Notes under the pieces: generated by a model
Seen by the model: the letters and a program-made list of their open reading frames with translations, nothing else
Told to the model about the DNA's origin: nothing
Database searches by the model: none
Shown: piece after piece, positions 1-6,699 of the stretch
How the letters are laid out: every line of letters starts with the position of its first letter
Position numbering within the stretch: position 1 is the stretch's first letter
Source of the DNA: CAZUCD01 sp964618855
GTDB taxonomy: Bacteria > Sumerlaeota > Sumerlaeia > SLMS01 > JANRJK01
Assembly: GCA_964618855.1 (NCBI GenBank)
Contig: CAZUCD010000065.1
Location: forward strand, 1-19,660
Direction: 5' to 3'
Length of the DNA: 19,660 nt
Program-made: the position numbers and the translations under genes

Positions 1-53
1 CGTGTCGCTCACAATGGGTCTGGCGGGGGACCACACTATGCGCTGCATGAGCC
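1..53. repeat. Left copy of 53-bp terminal inverted repeat
   Basis: Bases 1-53 are the exact reverse complement of bases 19608-19660; identity stops at base 54. The outer edges coincide with the window ends. Read on the minus strand, the repeat begins where the Rhs core sequence stops making sense and supplies the short tail GSCSA and a stop codon. It may be a shared repeat where an assembler broke the contig, a chimeric end, or a real inverted repeat. The sequence alone cannot decide. Confidence 0.95.
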
Positions 54-791
54 GTACATGTAAACGAGTCCGATATCTGAATCGAACTCTTTTGTGTTGT
101 GGTGTCTTCCAGCACGATCACCGCCGATCAAACCCGTCGTCCACGCCGCAAGCGTGTTGCCAAACGCCTCGTGAAAATGCGTATCTACCAGCGCGCCGCC
201 CGAATCGGATTCGCACATGACGGAGCCGACCTGGTCGTAGCGGAACCAGCGATCCGACTTCGCCAGCGTCGTCGCGTCCCATGTCGTGTGGCGCAGGATG
301 TGCCCGATCACGCCCGGGCCGAGCGTGTTGTGCTCGACCGTCAGCGAGTCGGAGAGGCGGAGGTCATCCACGTAGAACGCGTAGGAAAGGAGCGACTTCG
401 GCCAGAAGATGTAGAGCCCGTCGGTATCGGTCCACGTCGCGCCGCCACCGGCGTACGCCTCGAAATCGGCCTCCACGTTGCGCTCGAATCTGACCCATTC
501 CTCTGGCGCGGCATAGCCGAGGTACACCTTCGCGTTGCCGCCGCTGAGCGCGCCGTTCGTCCCCGTGCCGAAGAGGTACTGGACATACTTCGCGCCCGTG
601 CTGGCGGAAACCTGGACGTTCATGGATGCGCACTCCCCCTTCATCCGGAAGGAGACCACGCGCTGCGTGCTATCCCAAGCGGAATCGCTCGGGTTGTCGC
701 TCGACCCGTCCCTCTCGCCGATCCGGAACGTCGGCGTGGTCTCGGAATTGTTCCGGCACTCAATGAGGTCGGGGCTGAACGCAGAAGTCAC
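36..791 (-). CDS. Rhs repeat-associated core fragment with N-terminal unknown domain (truncated)
   Basis: An open frame of 251 codons from a GTG. Residues about 150-240 look like the end of an Rhs/YD-repeat core: RYDQVGSV, then a FGNTLA stretch, then the hallmark TKEFDSDIGLVYMY, which in intact proteins leads into a variable C-terminal tip. Here the frame enters the terminal repeat and stops five codons later, so the tip is missing. Residues about 5-145 are not YD repeats; they are rich in aromatic and small residues (VYLGYAAPEEWVRFE, YAFYVDDLRLSDS) and could be a beta-sandwich, carbohydrate-binding-like domain. That is inference. The GTG overlaps the stop of the upstream 165-residue gene (GTGA), and a stop lies five codons upstream in the same frame, so this is probably a detached 3' piece of a larger rhs gene rather than a complete gene. 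Intact Rhs proteins are usually well over 1000 residues. Confidence 0.7.
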   Translation of the reverse strand: MTSAFSPDLIECRNNSETTPTFRIGERDGSSDNPSDSAWDSTQRVVSFRMKGECASMNVQVSASTGAKYVQYLFGTGTNGALSGGNAKVYLGYAAPEEWVRFERNVEADFEAYAGGGATWTDTDGLYIFWPKSLLSYAFYVDDLRLSDSLTVEHNTLGPGVIGHILRHTTWDATTLAKSDRWFRYDQVGSVMCESDSGGALVDTHFHEAFGNTLAAWTTGLIGGDRAGRHHNTKEFDSDIGLVYMYGSCSA

Positions 792-1285
792 CGACCCCGA
801 TCACTCCAGTACTTCTGGATGAATGCACTCTCACGCTCGTCTCCGAGCATGGGTAGATGGTTGCACAAGACGATCAGGGCGCTGAGAATCCCGACGGCTT
901 CTCCGGCAGTTATGCGCGAGAACAGTAACTGCTTCGCACAAGATAGTTCCTCCTCAGCGCTTTGCCAGAATGGATCTCGAGTCGAGACCATGTTTGCACC
1001 ACTATGATCCACCACATCATGCTCTGGTTCATAACCGACGACATCGAACTGACGAATCAAGTCGATAATCGATCCTTCGTCGTATTGGTCACTTTGGATT
1101 TCGCCTAGAGCCTGATCAAGAAGGCAAGGAACAAGCCAACGCGCATCTTCGGAGGAGGAAGAAACGAGTCTTGTGCGGCTTTGTACGCATTCAGCCTCAG
1201 TTAGTCGCCCTTTCCAAGCGGCCACTTCAGCAAAGGATTTGTGGAGTATCTCACGCGCCCGCCTCGCTTCTTGGTTATTGCTCAT
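788..1285 (-). CDS. Hypothetical protein, candidate Rhs-associated immunity protein
   Basis: A 165-residue acidic, soluble protein from ATG. A GAGG lies about 7 bases upstream of the start, which supports it. I do not recognise the family. It has no signal peptide or membrane segment and looks mostly helical (for example AEEELSCAKQLLF near residue 112). It lies directly upstream of the Rhs core fragment and its stop codon overlaps that frame's GTG by four bases. Small unknown acidic proteins between pieces of rhs genes are often immunity proteins for Rhs C-terminal toxins; this role is inferred only from position, size and composition. The codon use and base composition are less GC-rich than in the core block, consistent with accessory DNA. 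Confidence 0.6.
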   Translation of the reverse strand: MSNNQEARRAREILHKSFAEVAAWKGRLTEAECVQSRTRLVSSSSEDARWLVPCLLDQALGEIQSDQYDEGSIIDLIRQFDVVGYEPEHDVVDHSGANMVSTRDPFWQSAEEELSCAKQLLFSRITAGEAVGILSALIVLCNHLPMLGDERESAFIQKYWSDRGR

Positions 1286-1895
1286 CGGAATGCCTCAGAG
1301 GAACCAATGACCCGACCCGTGCCTCCCACTCCTGCTGGTGAGGCAGAGCATTTTTTCGCAATCCGAAGCGTGGCGCGTGGCGTTTTCGGCGCCTCTCATC
1401 GCGCTTTTGCCGCCGACTTTGAGCGACTTCCGGCTCTCCGACCTCATTGGGAACACCTCTCCCTCAGCCGCAGGCTTTTAAGCGCGCCGCGAACCGTCAC
1501 CGCCAGGGTCACTTGCTCCGACATCTTCACGAGCCCGAGGTAGATCGCCCTGCCCGCACCGCGCCACCACTTCAGTTTCGTGAATGCGCCCTCGCTTGGC
1601 GAGCGGAGTTTCGGCAGCGAACGGAGCTTTATCAGCGTCGCGTTCGTCGACGCGCCGGTGATCATGCCGTCAAATGCGTCACTCTTCGCGTTGGGCTGAA
1701 TCCGAAAGGCCATCGATTCCATCGTCCGAGCAGGATGCCGAACGAATCGCAAGTTTCTGAGGGGGTTTCTGGGAGCGAATGCTCAATCACAGGAGCCCAA
1801 GTCTCGCTCCTGCCGATTCTCCGCATTTCCGGGACGTGGACGGAAGCCTCTGCGGGGACCCCGCCCACTCACGGGCAGCACACCCAACACCCCCC
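1286..1895. other. Gene-poor stretch between Rhs flank and core block
   Basis: About 610 bases without a convincing gene, tRNA or complete insertion sequence. The only candidate is a 102-codon minus-strand frame at 1444-1752, listed separately. The plus-strand frames crossing it read as arginine- and proline-rich out-of-frame translations. The stretch marks the change from less GC-rich Rhs-associated DNA to the GC-rich core block, and could be decayed coding sequence. Confidence 0.5.
1444..1752 (-). CDS. Small hypothetical protein (doubtful)
   Basis: A 102-codon frame from ATG, basic and unlike any family I recognise. Codon use looks plausible for a GC-rich genome, with many GCG, CTG and CTC codons, and residues flow without runs of arginine or proline, unlike the overlapping plus-strand frames. 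No clear ribosome binding site was seen. It lies between the membrane-protein gene and the 165-residue unknown gene, on the same strand as both. It could be a real small accessory gene, a degraded piece of a larger gene, or chance. Confidence 0.25.
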   Translation of the reverse strand: MRFVRHPARTMESMAFRIQPNAKSDAFDGMITGASTNATLIKLRSLPKLRSPSEGAFTKLKWWRGAGRAIYLGLVKMSEQVTLAVTVRGALKSLRLRERCSQ

Positions 1896-2633
1896 TCACT
1901 CCGCCAATCCCTCCGCCCACTCCTGCGCCAGCGCATCGAACCTGCGGGACGCCACGCGCATCACCCAATAGTGCGCCCCGACCAGCATCATTCCCGCCAC
2001 GATCATGCGCTGGGCATCGCCGCGGCCGAAGTTGAACGCCTCGTCCAGGAACAGCATCACGGGGAAAGGCTTCAGGAGCGCGAGCCCGAGCGCCACCTGC
2101 ATGGCGCGCAGGCGCGGTCGCTCCGCGCGAGCCAGCAGCCCAAAGGCCACGATGGGGTCCATCAGCGCCGAAACCACAAAGCCCGTCCACAGAACCAGGA
2201 ACACCACCATGCGGAACCCGGAGAAGTACTGCGGATAGACGAAGGCGATCCATGCGACCGCGGGCGCGATGCAGGCGATCCCCGCGGCCTGCACCGGCAG
2301 CAGGACTCCGCGCGCCCATGCCGCCGGGCCGGACGGCGTCAGCCACAGGTCGCGCGCAACGTCCCGTGCAGCGCCCGAACCCTGCACCCAGAACGCCGCG
2401 CGAACCCCAAGCAGCGAAACCAGCGCACCCAGCCCGAAGTAGAGCAAGTATCCAGACCTTGGCGTGCGCGGGTCCACCGCCAGCACCCACCAGAGCGCGC
2501 CCAGCCCGAAGGCAAGCAGCACCACCGTGACGGGATCGCACCGCCGCGACAACCAGCGGTGCGCCCCGTGCAGGAACAGCTCGCGGTCGAATCCCGGGGA
2601 TCGGCCCGGGGCATTTGCAGGATCAGAGTTCAT
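1896..2633 (-). CDS. Polytopic membrane protein, ABC-2 permease-like
   Basis: A 245-residue integral membrane protein. About six hydrophobic segments are visible, near residues 33-52, 61-80, 107-130, 140-168, 176-196 and 208-226. Residues 92-112, around WLTPSGPAAWARG, resemble the 'LLLTPLSxxEIVxGK' cytoplasmic stretch that follows the second helix of many ABC-2-type permeases, so a transporter-permease role is plausible. No ATPase gene lies next to it and the similarity is weak, so this is a tentative call. The ATG at 2633 was chosen because it gives a sensible cytoplasmic N-terminus; longer in-frame extension upstream runs into the divergent glycosyltransferase gene and reads as arginine-rich noise. 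The intergenic gap to the divergent gene is 71 bases, a possible shared promoter region, but no clear -35/-10 pair was seen. Confidence 0.65.
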   Translation of the reverse strand: MNSDPANAPGRSPGFDRELFLHGAHRWLSRRCDPVTVVLLAFGLGALWWVLAVDPRTPRSGYLLYFGLGALVSLLGVRAAFWVQGSGAARDVARDLWLTPSGPAAWARGVLLPVQAAGIACIAPAVAWIAFVYPQYFSGFRMVVFLVLWTGFVVSALMDPIVAFGLLARAERPRLRAMQVALGLALLKPFPVMLFLDEAFNFGRGDAQRMIVAGMMLVGAHYWVMRVASRRFDALAQEWAEGLAE

Positions 2634-2704
2634 TGCCGGGAAACACCATCCCCGCACCCTTCGCCTTGCGCGTGTGGGCCCCCTTTGCGAACCGTCACGG
2701 CGGC

Positions 2705-3931
2705 ATGAGTCCCGAACCGTCCCGACCGCAGCGCCTCTCGAGGGAGCGCATCGTGCTCTTTTCGACCGCCGACTGGGACACGGCGCTTCCGACGAACAAG
2801 CACCATGTGGCGCGGCGGCTGGCGAAGCGCAACCGCGTCCTGTTCGTGGAGACGCTGGGGACGCGGGCGCCTCGCGCGGGGGGCGCGGACCTTTCCCGCG
2901 TGGCGCGGCGGCTCCGCCGCGGCCTCGAGGGTGCCGTCCGTCGCGAGCCCCGCCTGTGGACCGTCTCCCCCCTGGTGCGGCCACGGTGGTCGACGGCCAC
3001 CGACGTGGCGGTCAACCGCGCCCTCTTTGCCGCGGGTGCCGGCCGCGCCATCGAGCGATTCGCCCCCACCATCGCCTGGGTCTACTCCCCGTACGCCGTG
3101 CACCTGCTCGGCGCGACCCCGCGCGGGGGCGGCCCCCTCCTCGTGTACCACATGGTGGACGACCTGTCCGCGGTGCCCGGGGCGGACGCGGCCTCGATCC
3201 GCGAGGCCGAGCGGCGCCTGCTTGCCCGCGCGGACCTCGTCTTCTGCACGGAGCGCACGCTGTACGAACGCGCCTCCGCCATCACGAAGCGCGCGCACTT
3301 CCTCCCCAACGTCGCCGATTTCGCGCACTTTGGCGAGCCGCGCGCCGCCTCGGATGCGGGCCGCGAACTCGCCGCGCGCATCGCTTCCCTGCGGGGCCCT
3401 CGTGTCCTCTTCTCCGGCCAACTCGCCTCGCACAAGGTGGACCTCGACCTCCTGCGCGACCTCGCGAGGGCGCGCCCCGCGTGGAGCTTCATCCTCGTCG
3501 GCCCCGTGTGGGAGGCCGACCCGCGTGCAGAGGAGTTCCGCGCCCTCGCACAGCTCCCCAACGTCACCATGACGGGCCTCGTCCCCTACGCGGACCTCCC
3601 GGTTGTCCTGCACGCGGCGGATGTGCTCCTCATTCCCTATGCGAGGACAGCCGCCACGGAAGCCGTCTTTCCGCTGAAGCTCTTCGAGTACTTCGCGACC
3701 GGCAAACCCGTCGTGTCGTCGGCGGCGATGGCGTCGCTGCGTCCTTGGGCACAGGTGCTCGCGCTCGTGCCAAACCGGGCGGATCGCTGGGCCGCGGCCA
3801 TCGAGCGTTGCCTGTCCGAACCCGCGGATTTCCCCGGCCAGCGTCGCGAGCTCGCGCGTCGCAACACGTGGGACACGCGCCTCGAGCACATGGAGTTGCT
3901 GATCCGCGAGGCCCGGAGCCGTGCCAGGTGA
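2705..3931 (+). CDS. Glycosyltransferase, GT4-like (TuaH-type)
   Basis: A 408-residue protein with a two-domain GT-B layout. The N-terminal part opens with IVLFSTADWDTALPTNKHH (residues 16-34), like the 'xxDWxxPxxRxHHLA' start of TuaH-type exopolysaccharide transferases, and contains LLVYHMVDDLSAVPG (145-159). The C-terminal part has VLFSGQL (234-240), FILVGPVW (262-269) and the nucleotide-sugar-binding stretch around PLKLFEYFATGKPVVSS (323-339), whose glutamate is the usual E of the EX7E region. It would transfer a sugar from a nucleotide donor at the cytoplasmic face of the inner membrane; donor and acceptor cannot be read. The ATG at 2705 is preferred to one at 2615, which would overlap the divergent gene's start. 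Its TGA overlaps the GTG of the next gene, so the two are probably co-translated. Confidence 0.85.
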   Translation: MSPEPSRPQRLSRERIVLFSTADWDTALPTNKHHVARRLAKRNRVLFVETLGTRAPRAGGADLSRVARRLRRGLEGAVRREPRLWTVSPLVRPRWSTATDVAVNRALFAAGAGRAIERFAPTIAWVYSPYAVHLLGATPRGGGPLLVYHMVDDLSAVPGADAASIREAERRLLARADLVFCTERTLYERASAITKRAHFLPNVADFAHFGEPRAASDAGRELAARIASLRGPRVLFSGQLASHKVDLDLLRDLARARPAWSFILVGPVWEADPRAEEFRALAQLPNVTMTGLVPYADLPVVLHAADVLLIPYARTAATEAVFPLKLFEYFATGKPVVSSAAMASLRPWAQVLALVPNRADRWAAAIERCLSEPADFPGQRRELARRNTWDTRLEHMELLIREARSRAR

Positions 3932-5301
3932 GCGCCGACGCGGGCCAGCCCGCAGCCGTGCGCGCCGGTTGGCGTTCGCTCGCCTCGGCACCGGCAGGCG
4001 TGCGGCTCCTCGTCGCGGCGCTCTTCGTGCTCACCCTGCTCATGCTCCCGGTGGGGCGCGCGCACCTGAACGACTGGCGCCGCGCGAACGCCTCGCCCCA
4101 CGCCAAGCCGGACGACGCGGGCAGCCTCCTCGCCCCGCTCTCCTTCGACGCGGGGCAGAACTTTCGCCTCCGTCCCGGCGCGGACTTCTACGCGGTGTAC
4201 GAGGCGGGCTACCGGCTGCGGACGGGGGGGGACCCGTATGGCGCGGGCCTGACGCCGCCGCTGCGGGCGCCGGATGCGACACAATTTCGTTATCCGCTCG
4301 CGGCAGCGGCGTGGTTGGGGGTCCCGCTTAGCCTCCTGCCGCCGCAGGCCTCCTACGCCCTGTGGGTCGCGCTCGGCCCCGTCATGCTCATCGCAAACTT
4401 CCTCCTCTGCCTCGGCAGGGCGCCCACGCGCGCGATTCCGCTCGCCGTCGTCTGGTTTGCCTGGTTCCCGGCGGTCCCGGAGTGGCACATGGGACAATTC
4501 ACGCTGCTGCTGGCGACGCTCATGCTGTGGGCGGCGGACGCGCTGGTGCACGGGGCGAGGCTGGCCGGCGCACCGTGGCTTCTGGCGGTCACCCTGAAGG
4601 TCTATCCCCTCGCGTGGGCGCCGGTGTTCTGGCTTCGCGGCAGGAAGCGCGCGGTGCTCGTGGCTTGCGGGGCCCTCGCAGCCTCCGCGTTCCTCGCGAC
4701 CGCGCTCTACCCCAAGGGCACAGAGGTCGGCATCCTCCGCGGCGGCCTTGTTGGCGCCATCATCGCCCCGACCCACCAGCCTTATGCGGGTGCCCAGGGC
4801 GTGCAGGAAGCCGTCAACGCGCTGCTTTGGAAGGCACGCGGACACGCGCTCGCGGAGCCCACGCCGGACCGCCTCCCGGTCCCTTCCGATCCCGTTGCAC
4901 TGGTCTCGCTCGCGCTCGTCGCTGGGTACGCGGCCCTCGCCCTGTGGGCACTCCTCCATGGGGCCCGCACGCACACGCCGGAGGTTCTCGGCATCCTGTG
5001 GCTCGCATGGTTCATCGCCTTCCGCGACAACTGGGAGCACCACTACATGCTGCTGCAGGCCCTGTGCGGCTTCCTGCTGGCCCACGGTGTCATCGGGGGG
5101 CGGGTCGCCCTTGCGGCGTGGGTTTTCGCGGGCGCGCCGTCGCTATGGTGGTTCTGGCAAAGGCTCGGCTACTCGGGCGGGGGAGGGGCGGAGTTCGCCG
5201 GGCTCCTGTACTTCCTGCAGCGCCCCCCAGCAGTGCTGCTCCTTCTGGCTGTCCTCGCACACTCCATCGCGCGGCGCGGACCGGACGACCCGACAACTTG
5301 A
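3928..5301 (+). CDS. GT87-family (DUF2029) membrane glycosyltransferase
   Basis: A 457-residue polytopic membrane protein starting at a GTG that overlaps the stop of the preceding glycosyltransferase (GTGA). One hydrophobic helix lies at about residues 24-41, followed by an extracytoplasmic loop with GADFYAVYEAGYRLRTGGDPY (split here as GADFYAVYEAG, 84-94, and RLRTGGDPYG, 96-105). This Asp-Phe...Gly-Gly-Asp-Pro-Tyr loop is the signature of GT87 and related GT-C polyprenyl-phosphate-sugar transferases, with Asp86 the likely catalytic base. Eight or more further helices follow. Members such as mycobacterial PimE use polyprenyl-phosphate-mannose on the periplasmic side. With the upstream GT4-like enzyme it suggests assembly of a surface glycan or glycolipid; the substrate is unknown. 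Confidence 0.85.
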   Translation: MSADAGQPAAVRAGWRSLASAPAGVRLLVAALFVLTLLMLPVGRAHLNDWRRANASPHAKPDDAGSLLAPLSFDAGQNFRLRPGADFYAVYEAGYRLRTGGDPYGAGLTPPLRAPDATQFRYPLAAAAWLGVPLSLLPPQASYALWVALGPVMLIANFLLCLGRAPTRAIPLAVVWFAWFPAVPEWHMGQFTLLLATLMLWAADALVHGARLAGAPWLLAVTLKVYPLAWAPVFWLRGRKRAVLVACGALAASAFLATALYPKGTEVGILRGGLVGAIIAPTHQPYAGAQGVQEAVNALLWKARGHALAEPTPDRLPVPSDPVALVSLALVAGYAALALWALLHGARTHTPEVLGILWLAWFIAFRDNWEHHYMLLQALCGFLLAHGVIGGRVALAAWVFAGAPSLWWFWQRLGYSGGGGAEFAGLLYFLQRPPAVLLLLAVLAHSIARRGPDDPTT

Positions 5302-5365
5302 CGTCACGGCTCCGCGTGCCATGCTTCCGTCACCACCACGAATCCGCCGGAGCATCACCCCCCCC

Positions 5366-5962
5366 ATGCCGGAAACCCACCGCGCCTTCACCCTGATAGA
5401 ACTGCTCATCGTGGTCGCGATCATAGCGATCCTCGCGGCGATCGCCGTCCCGAACTTTCTGGAGGCGCAGACGCGATCGAAGGTGAGCCGAGTGAAGAAC
5501 GACCTCCGCGTCCTCGCCACCGGGCTGGAGTCCTACGCGGTCGACAACAACCAGTACCCCCCGCACCTCGTCTTCCCGGGCGGGACCGAGACCGAGGTCA
5601 ACTACCCGGACCGCTACGTGTTTCTGACGACGCCGATAGCCTACATGTCCTCGACTTCGGGCGTGGCGGATCCGTTCCTGATCGATCCGGAGACAGGCCC
5701 GGGCGGGTCGCTGATCTACTATTCCTACACGAACATCCACAGCTTCCGGTTCCGCGTGCCCGAGCATCCGCTGATGCCGGTCGAGTCGCGGCACCGGTGG
5801 CTCGCCCGCAGCCGGGGACCCGACACGAAGAACGAGGGGAACTCCGTGCGGAACGCGTTCCTGACGGGTGGCATCGGGTCGGGCCCGGCATTCGTCTACG
5901 ACCCGACCAACGGCACGGTTTCGCGCGGTGACATTTCGAGGACGGCGCAGTACGTGCCGTGA
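5366..5962 (+). CDS. Type IV prepilin-like / type II secretion pseudopilin-like protein
   Basis: A 198-residue protein with a class III signal at the N-terminus: six residues, then Ala7 | Phe8-Thr-Leu-Ile-Glu12, followed by a 20-residue hydrophobic helix ending AAIAVPNFLEAQ. Glu12 is the conserved +5 glutamate. Residue -1 of the cleavage site is alanine rather than the usual glycine. After the helix come KVSRVKNDLRVLATGLESY and DNNQYPP, common in pseudopilins of PVC-like and Sumerlaeota-like bacteria, and near the end YDPTNGTVSRGDI, also typical of these proteins. They are presumed cleaved by a prepilin peptidase and assembled into a pilus-like structure or displayed on the surface. ATG 5366 gives a normal short leader; an in-frame ATG at 5321 would add 15 residues. 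The gene follows the glycosyltransferases after 64 bases. No pilus machinery genes are in the window. Confidence 0.85.
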   Translation: MPETHRAFTLIELLIVVAIIAILAAIAVPNFLEAQTRSKVSRVKNDLRVLATGLESYAVDNNQYPPHLVFPGGTETEVNYPDRYVFLTTPIAYMSSTSGVADPFLIDPETGPGGSLIYYSYTNIHSFRFRVPEHPLMPVESRHRWLARSRGPDTKNEGNSVRNAFLTGGIGSGPAFVYDPTNGTVSRGDISRTAQYVP

Positions 5963-5973
5963 ATAGCCGCCTC

Positions 5974-5979
5974 GGAGGG
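5974..5979 (+). promoter_or_regulatory. Ribosome binding site for the nucleotidyltransferase gene
   Basis: GGAGGG lies five bases before the ATG at 5985. It is the clearest Shine-Dalgarno sequence in the window, where most genes have weak or no such site, and it fixes this start. Confidence 0.75.
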
Positions 5980-5984
5980 CGAAC

Positions 5985-6461
5985 ATGCTCAGCCTTTATG
6001 ACGAGTTGATCTCCGTGACTGGAGCCATGCAGAAGGCCGGCATCCCCTGCCTGCTGGTGGGAGGTCTGGCCTACACCCTCCTCGTCGAAGTGCGCGCCAC
6101 CGAAGACATCGACTTCCTCATACGCCCCGAAAGCTGGGATGCCGTGAAAGCGGCACTCGAACCGGTCGGATTCCGGGACTTGGCATCGCCGATGGACTTC
6201 AGGAATGTCAGGATCAGACGGCTGACCAAGCTGGACGACGAGTCGGTGCTGGTCATCGATTTCCTGCTCGCGGATCCCCCGCACGACTGCGACTTCGATA
6301 ACGCATGGAATGTGCAGGTCGGTGGCGTCACCATTCCCGTCGCCCCTCCGGCGCGCATTATCGCCTTGAAGGAGGGCAGGATGTCGGACAAGGATCGCAG
6401 TGACATAGAGGGGCTTCGAAAACTGCTGCGGGGCGAGAACGATGCGGGCAGGGACACCTGA
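5985..6461 (+). CDS. Nucleotidyltransferase-fold protein (DUF6036/AbiEii-like)
   Basis: A 158-residue protein with the polymerase-beta-type nucleotidyltransferase layout. Gly26-Gly27 in LLVGGLAYTLL is followed by RATEDIDFLI with Asp41 and Asp43, the usual metal-binding pair, and a third acidic position at Asp92 in VIDFLLA. The C-terminal segment RIIALKEGR...KDRSDIEGLRKLL resembles the 'K...R..KDxxDIxxL' end of DUF6036/AbiEii-type proteins. Such proteins transfer nucleotides to RNA, protein or small molecules, and several are toxins of toxin-antitoxin or abortive-infection pairs. The product here is shorter than classical AbiEii toxins (near 300 residues), so the antitoxin/toxin role is uncertain. 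It overlaps the next small gene by 20 bases, suggesting a two-gene unit. Confidence 0.75.
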   Translation: MLSLYDELISVTGAMQKAGIPCLLVGGLAYTLLVEVRATEDIDFLIRPESWDAVKAALEPVGFRDLASPMDFRNVRIRRLTKLDDESVLVIDFLLADPPHDCDFDNAWNVQVGGVTIPVAPPARIIALKEGRMSDKDRSDIEGLRKLLRGENDAGRDT

Positions 6462-6651
6462 GGAAGCGGAGCGCAGGCTCCGCGCGGCGAGCGACCTCAG
6501 GATGATCGCCGTCCTGGGAAAGCTGGATTTGCGCCGCCAGTGGCGGTTGGGGCGGCTGCCGCACTGCGTCGCCATCAGCGAGCGCTCCGATCGGGAAGCA
6601 TGGCCGCAGGCGCTTCCAGCACAGGAGCCGCCAGACTCCGGTCAGGCGTGA
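6442..6651 (+). CDS. Small protein overlapping the nucleotidyltransferase gene
   Basis: A 69-residue frame that starts within the last 20 bases of the nucleotidyltransferase gene, preceded by a GGGGCGAG that could serve as ribosome binding site. The N-terminal half is basic and helical (TPEEAERRLRAASDL). I do not recognise the family. DUF6036-type nucleotidyltransferases are often followed by a short overlapping gene whose product begins with a similar TPEE-type motif, which supports a real partner gene. It could act as cognate partner or antitoxin, but nothing in the sequence proves that. Confidence 0.45.
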   Translation: MRAGTPEEAERRLRAASDLRMIAVLGKLDLRRQWRLGRLPHCVAISERSDREAWPQALPAQEPPDSGQA

Positions 6652-6669
6652 GTTCTCCGAAGTGGGCGC

Positions 6670-6699
6670 GCCACGGGAATCTTCCTACCCCCCCGTGGC
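6670..6699. terminator. Hairpin between convergent genes
   Basis: GCCACGGG at 6670-6677 is the exact reverse complement of CCCGTGGC at 6692-6699, leaving a 14-base loop. The hairpin spans the stop codon of the photolyase gene and lies just beyond the convergent small gene. There is no run of T after it on either strand, so it is not a standard intrinsic terminator. It may still help end transcription in both directions. Confidence 0.3.

Noticed and set aside
2464..3927. Long plus-strand open frame continuous with the GT87 gene
   Set aside because: The upstream 488 codons overlap the GT4-like gene in another frame and read as Arg/Pro/Ala-rich noise; the GT87 protein starts at GTG 3928.
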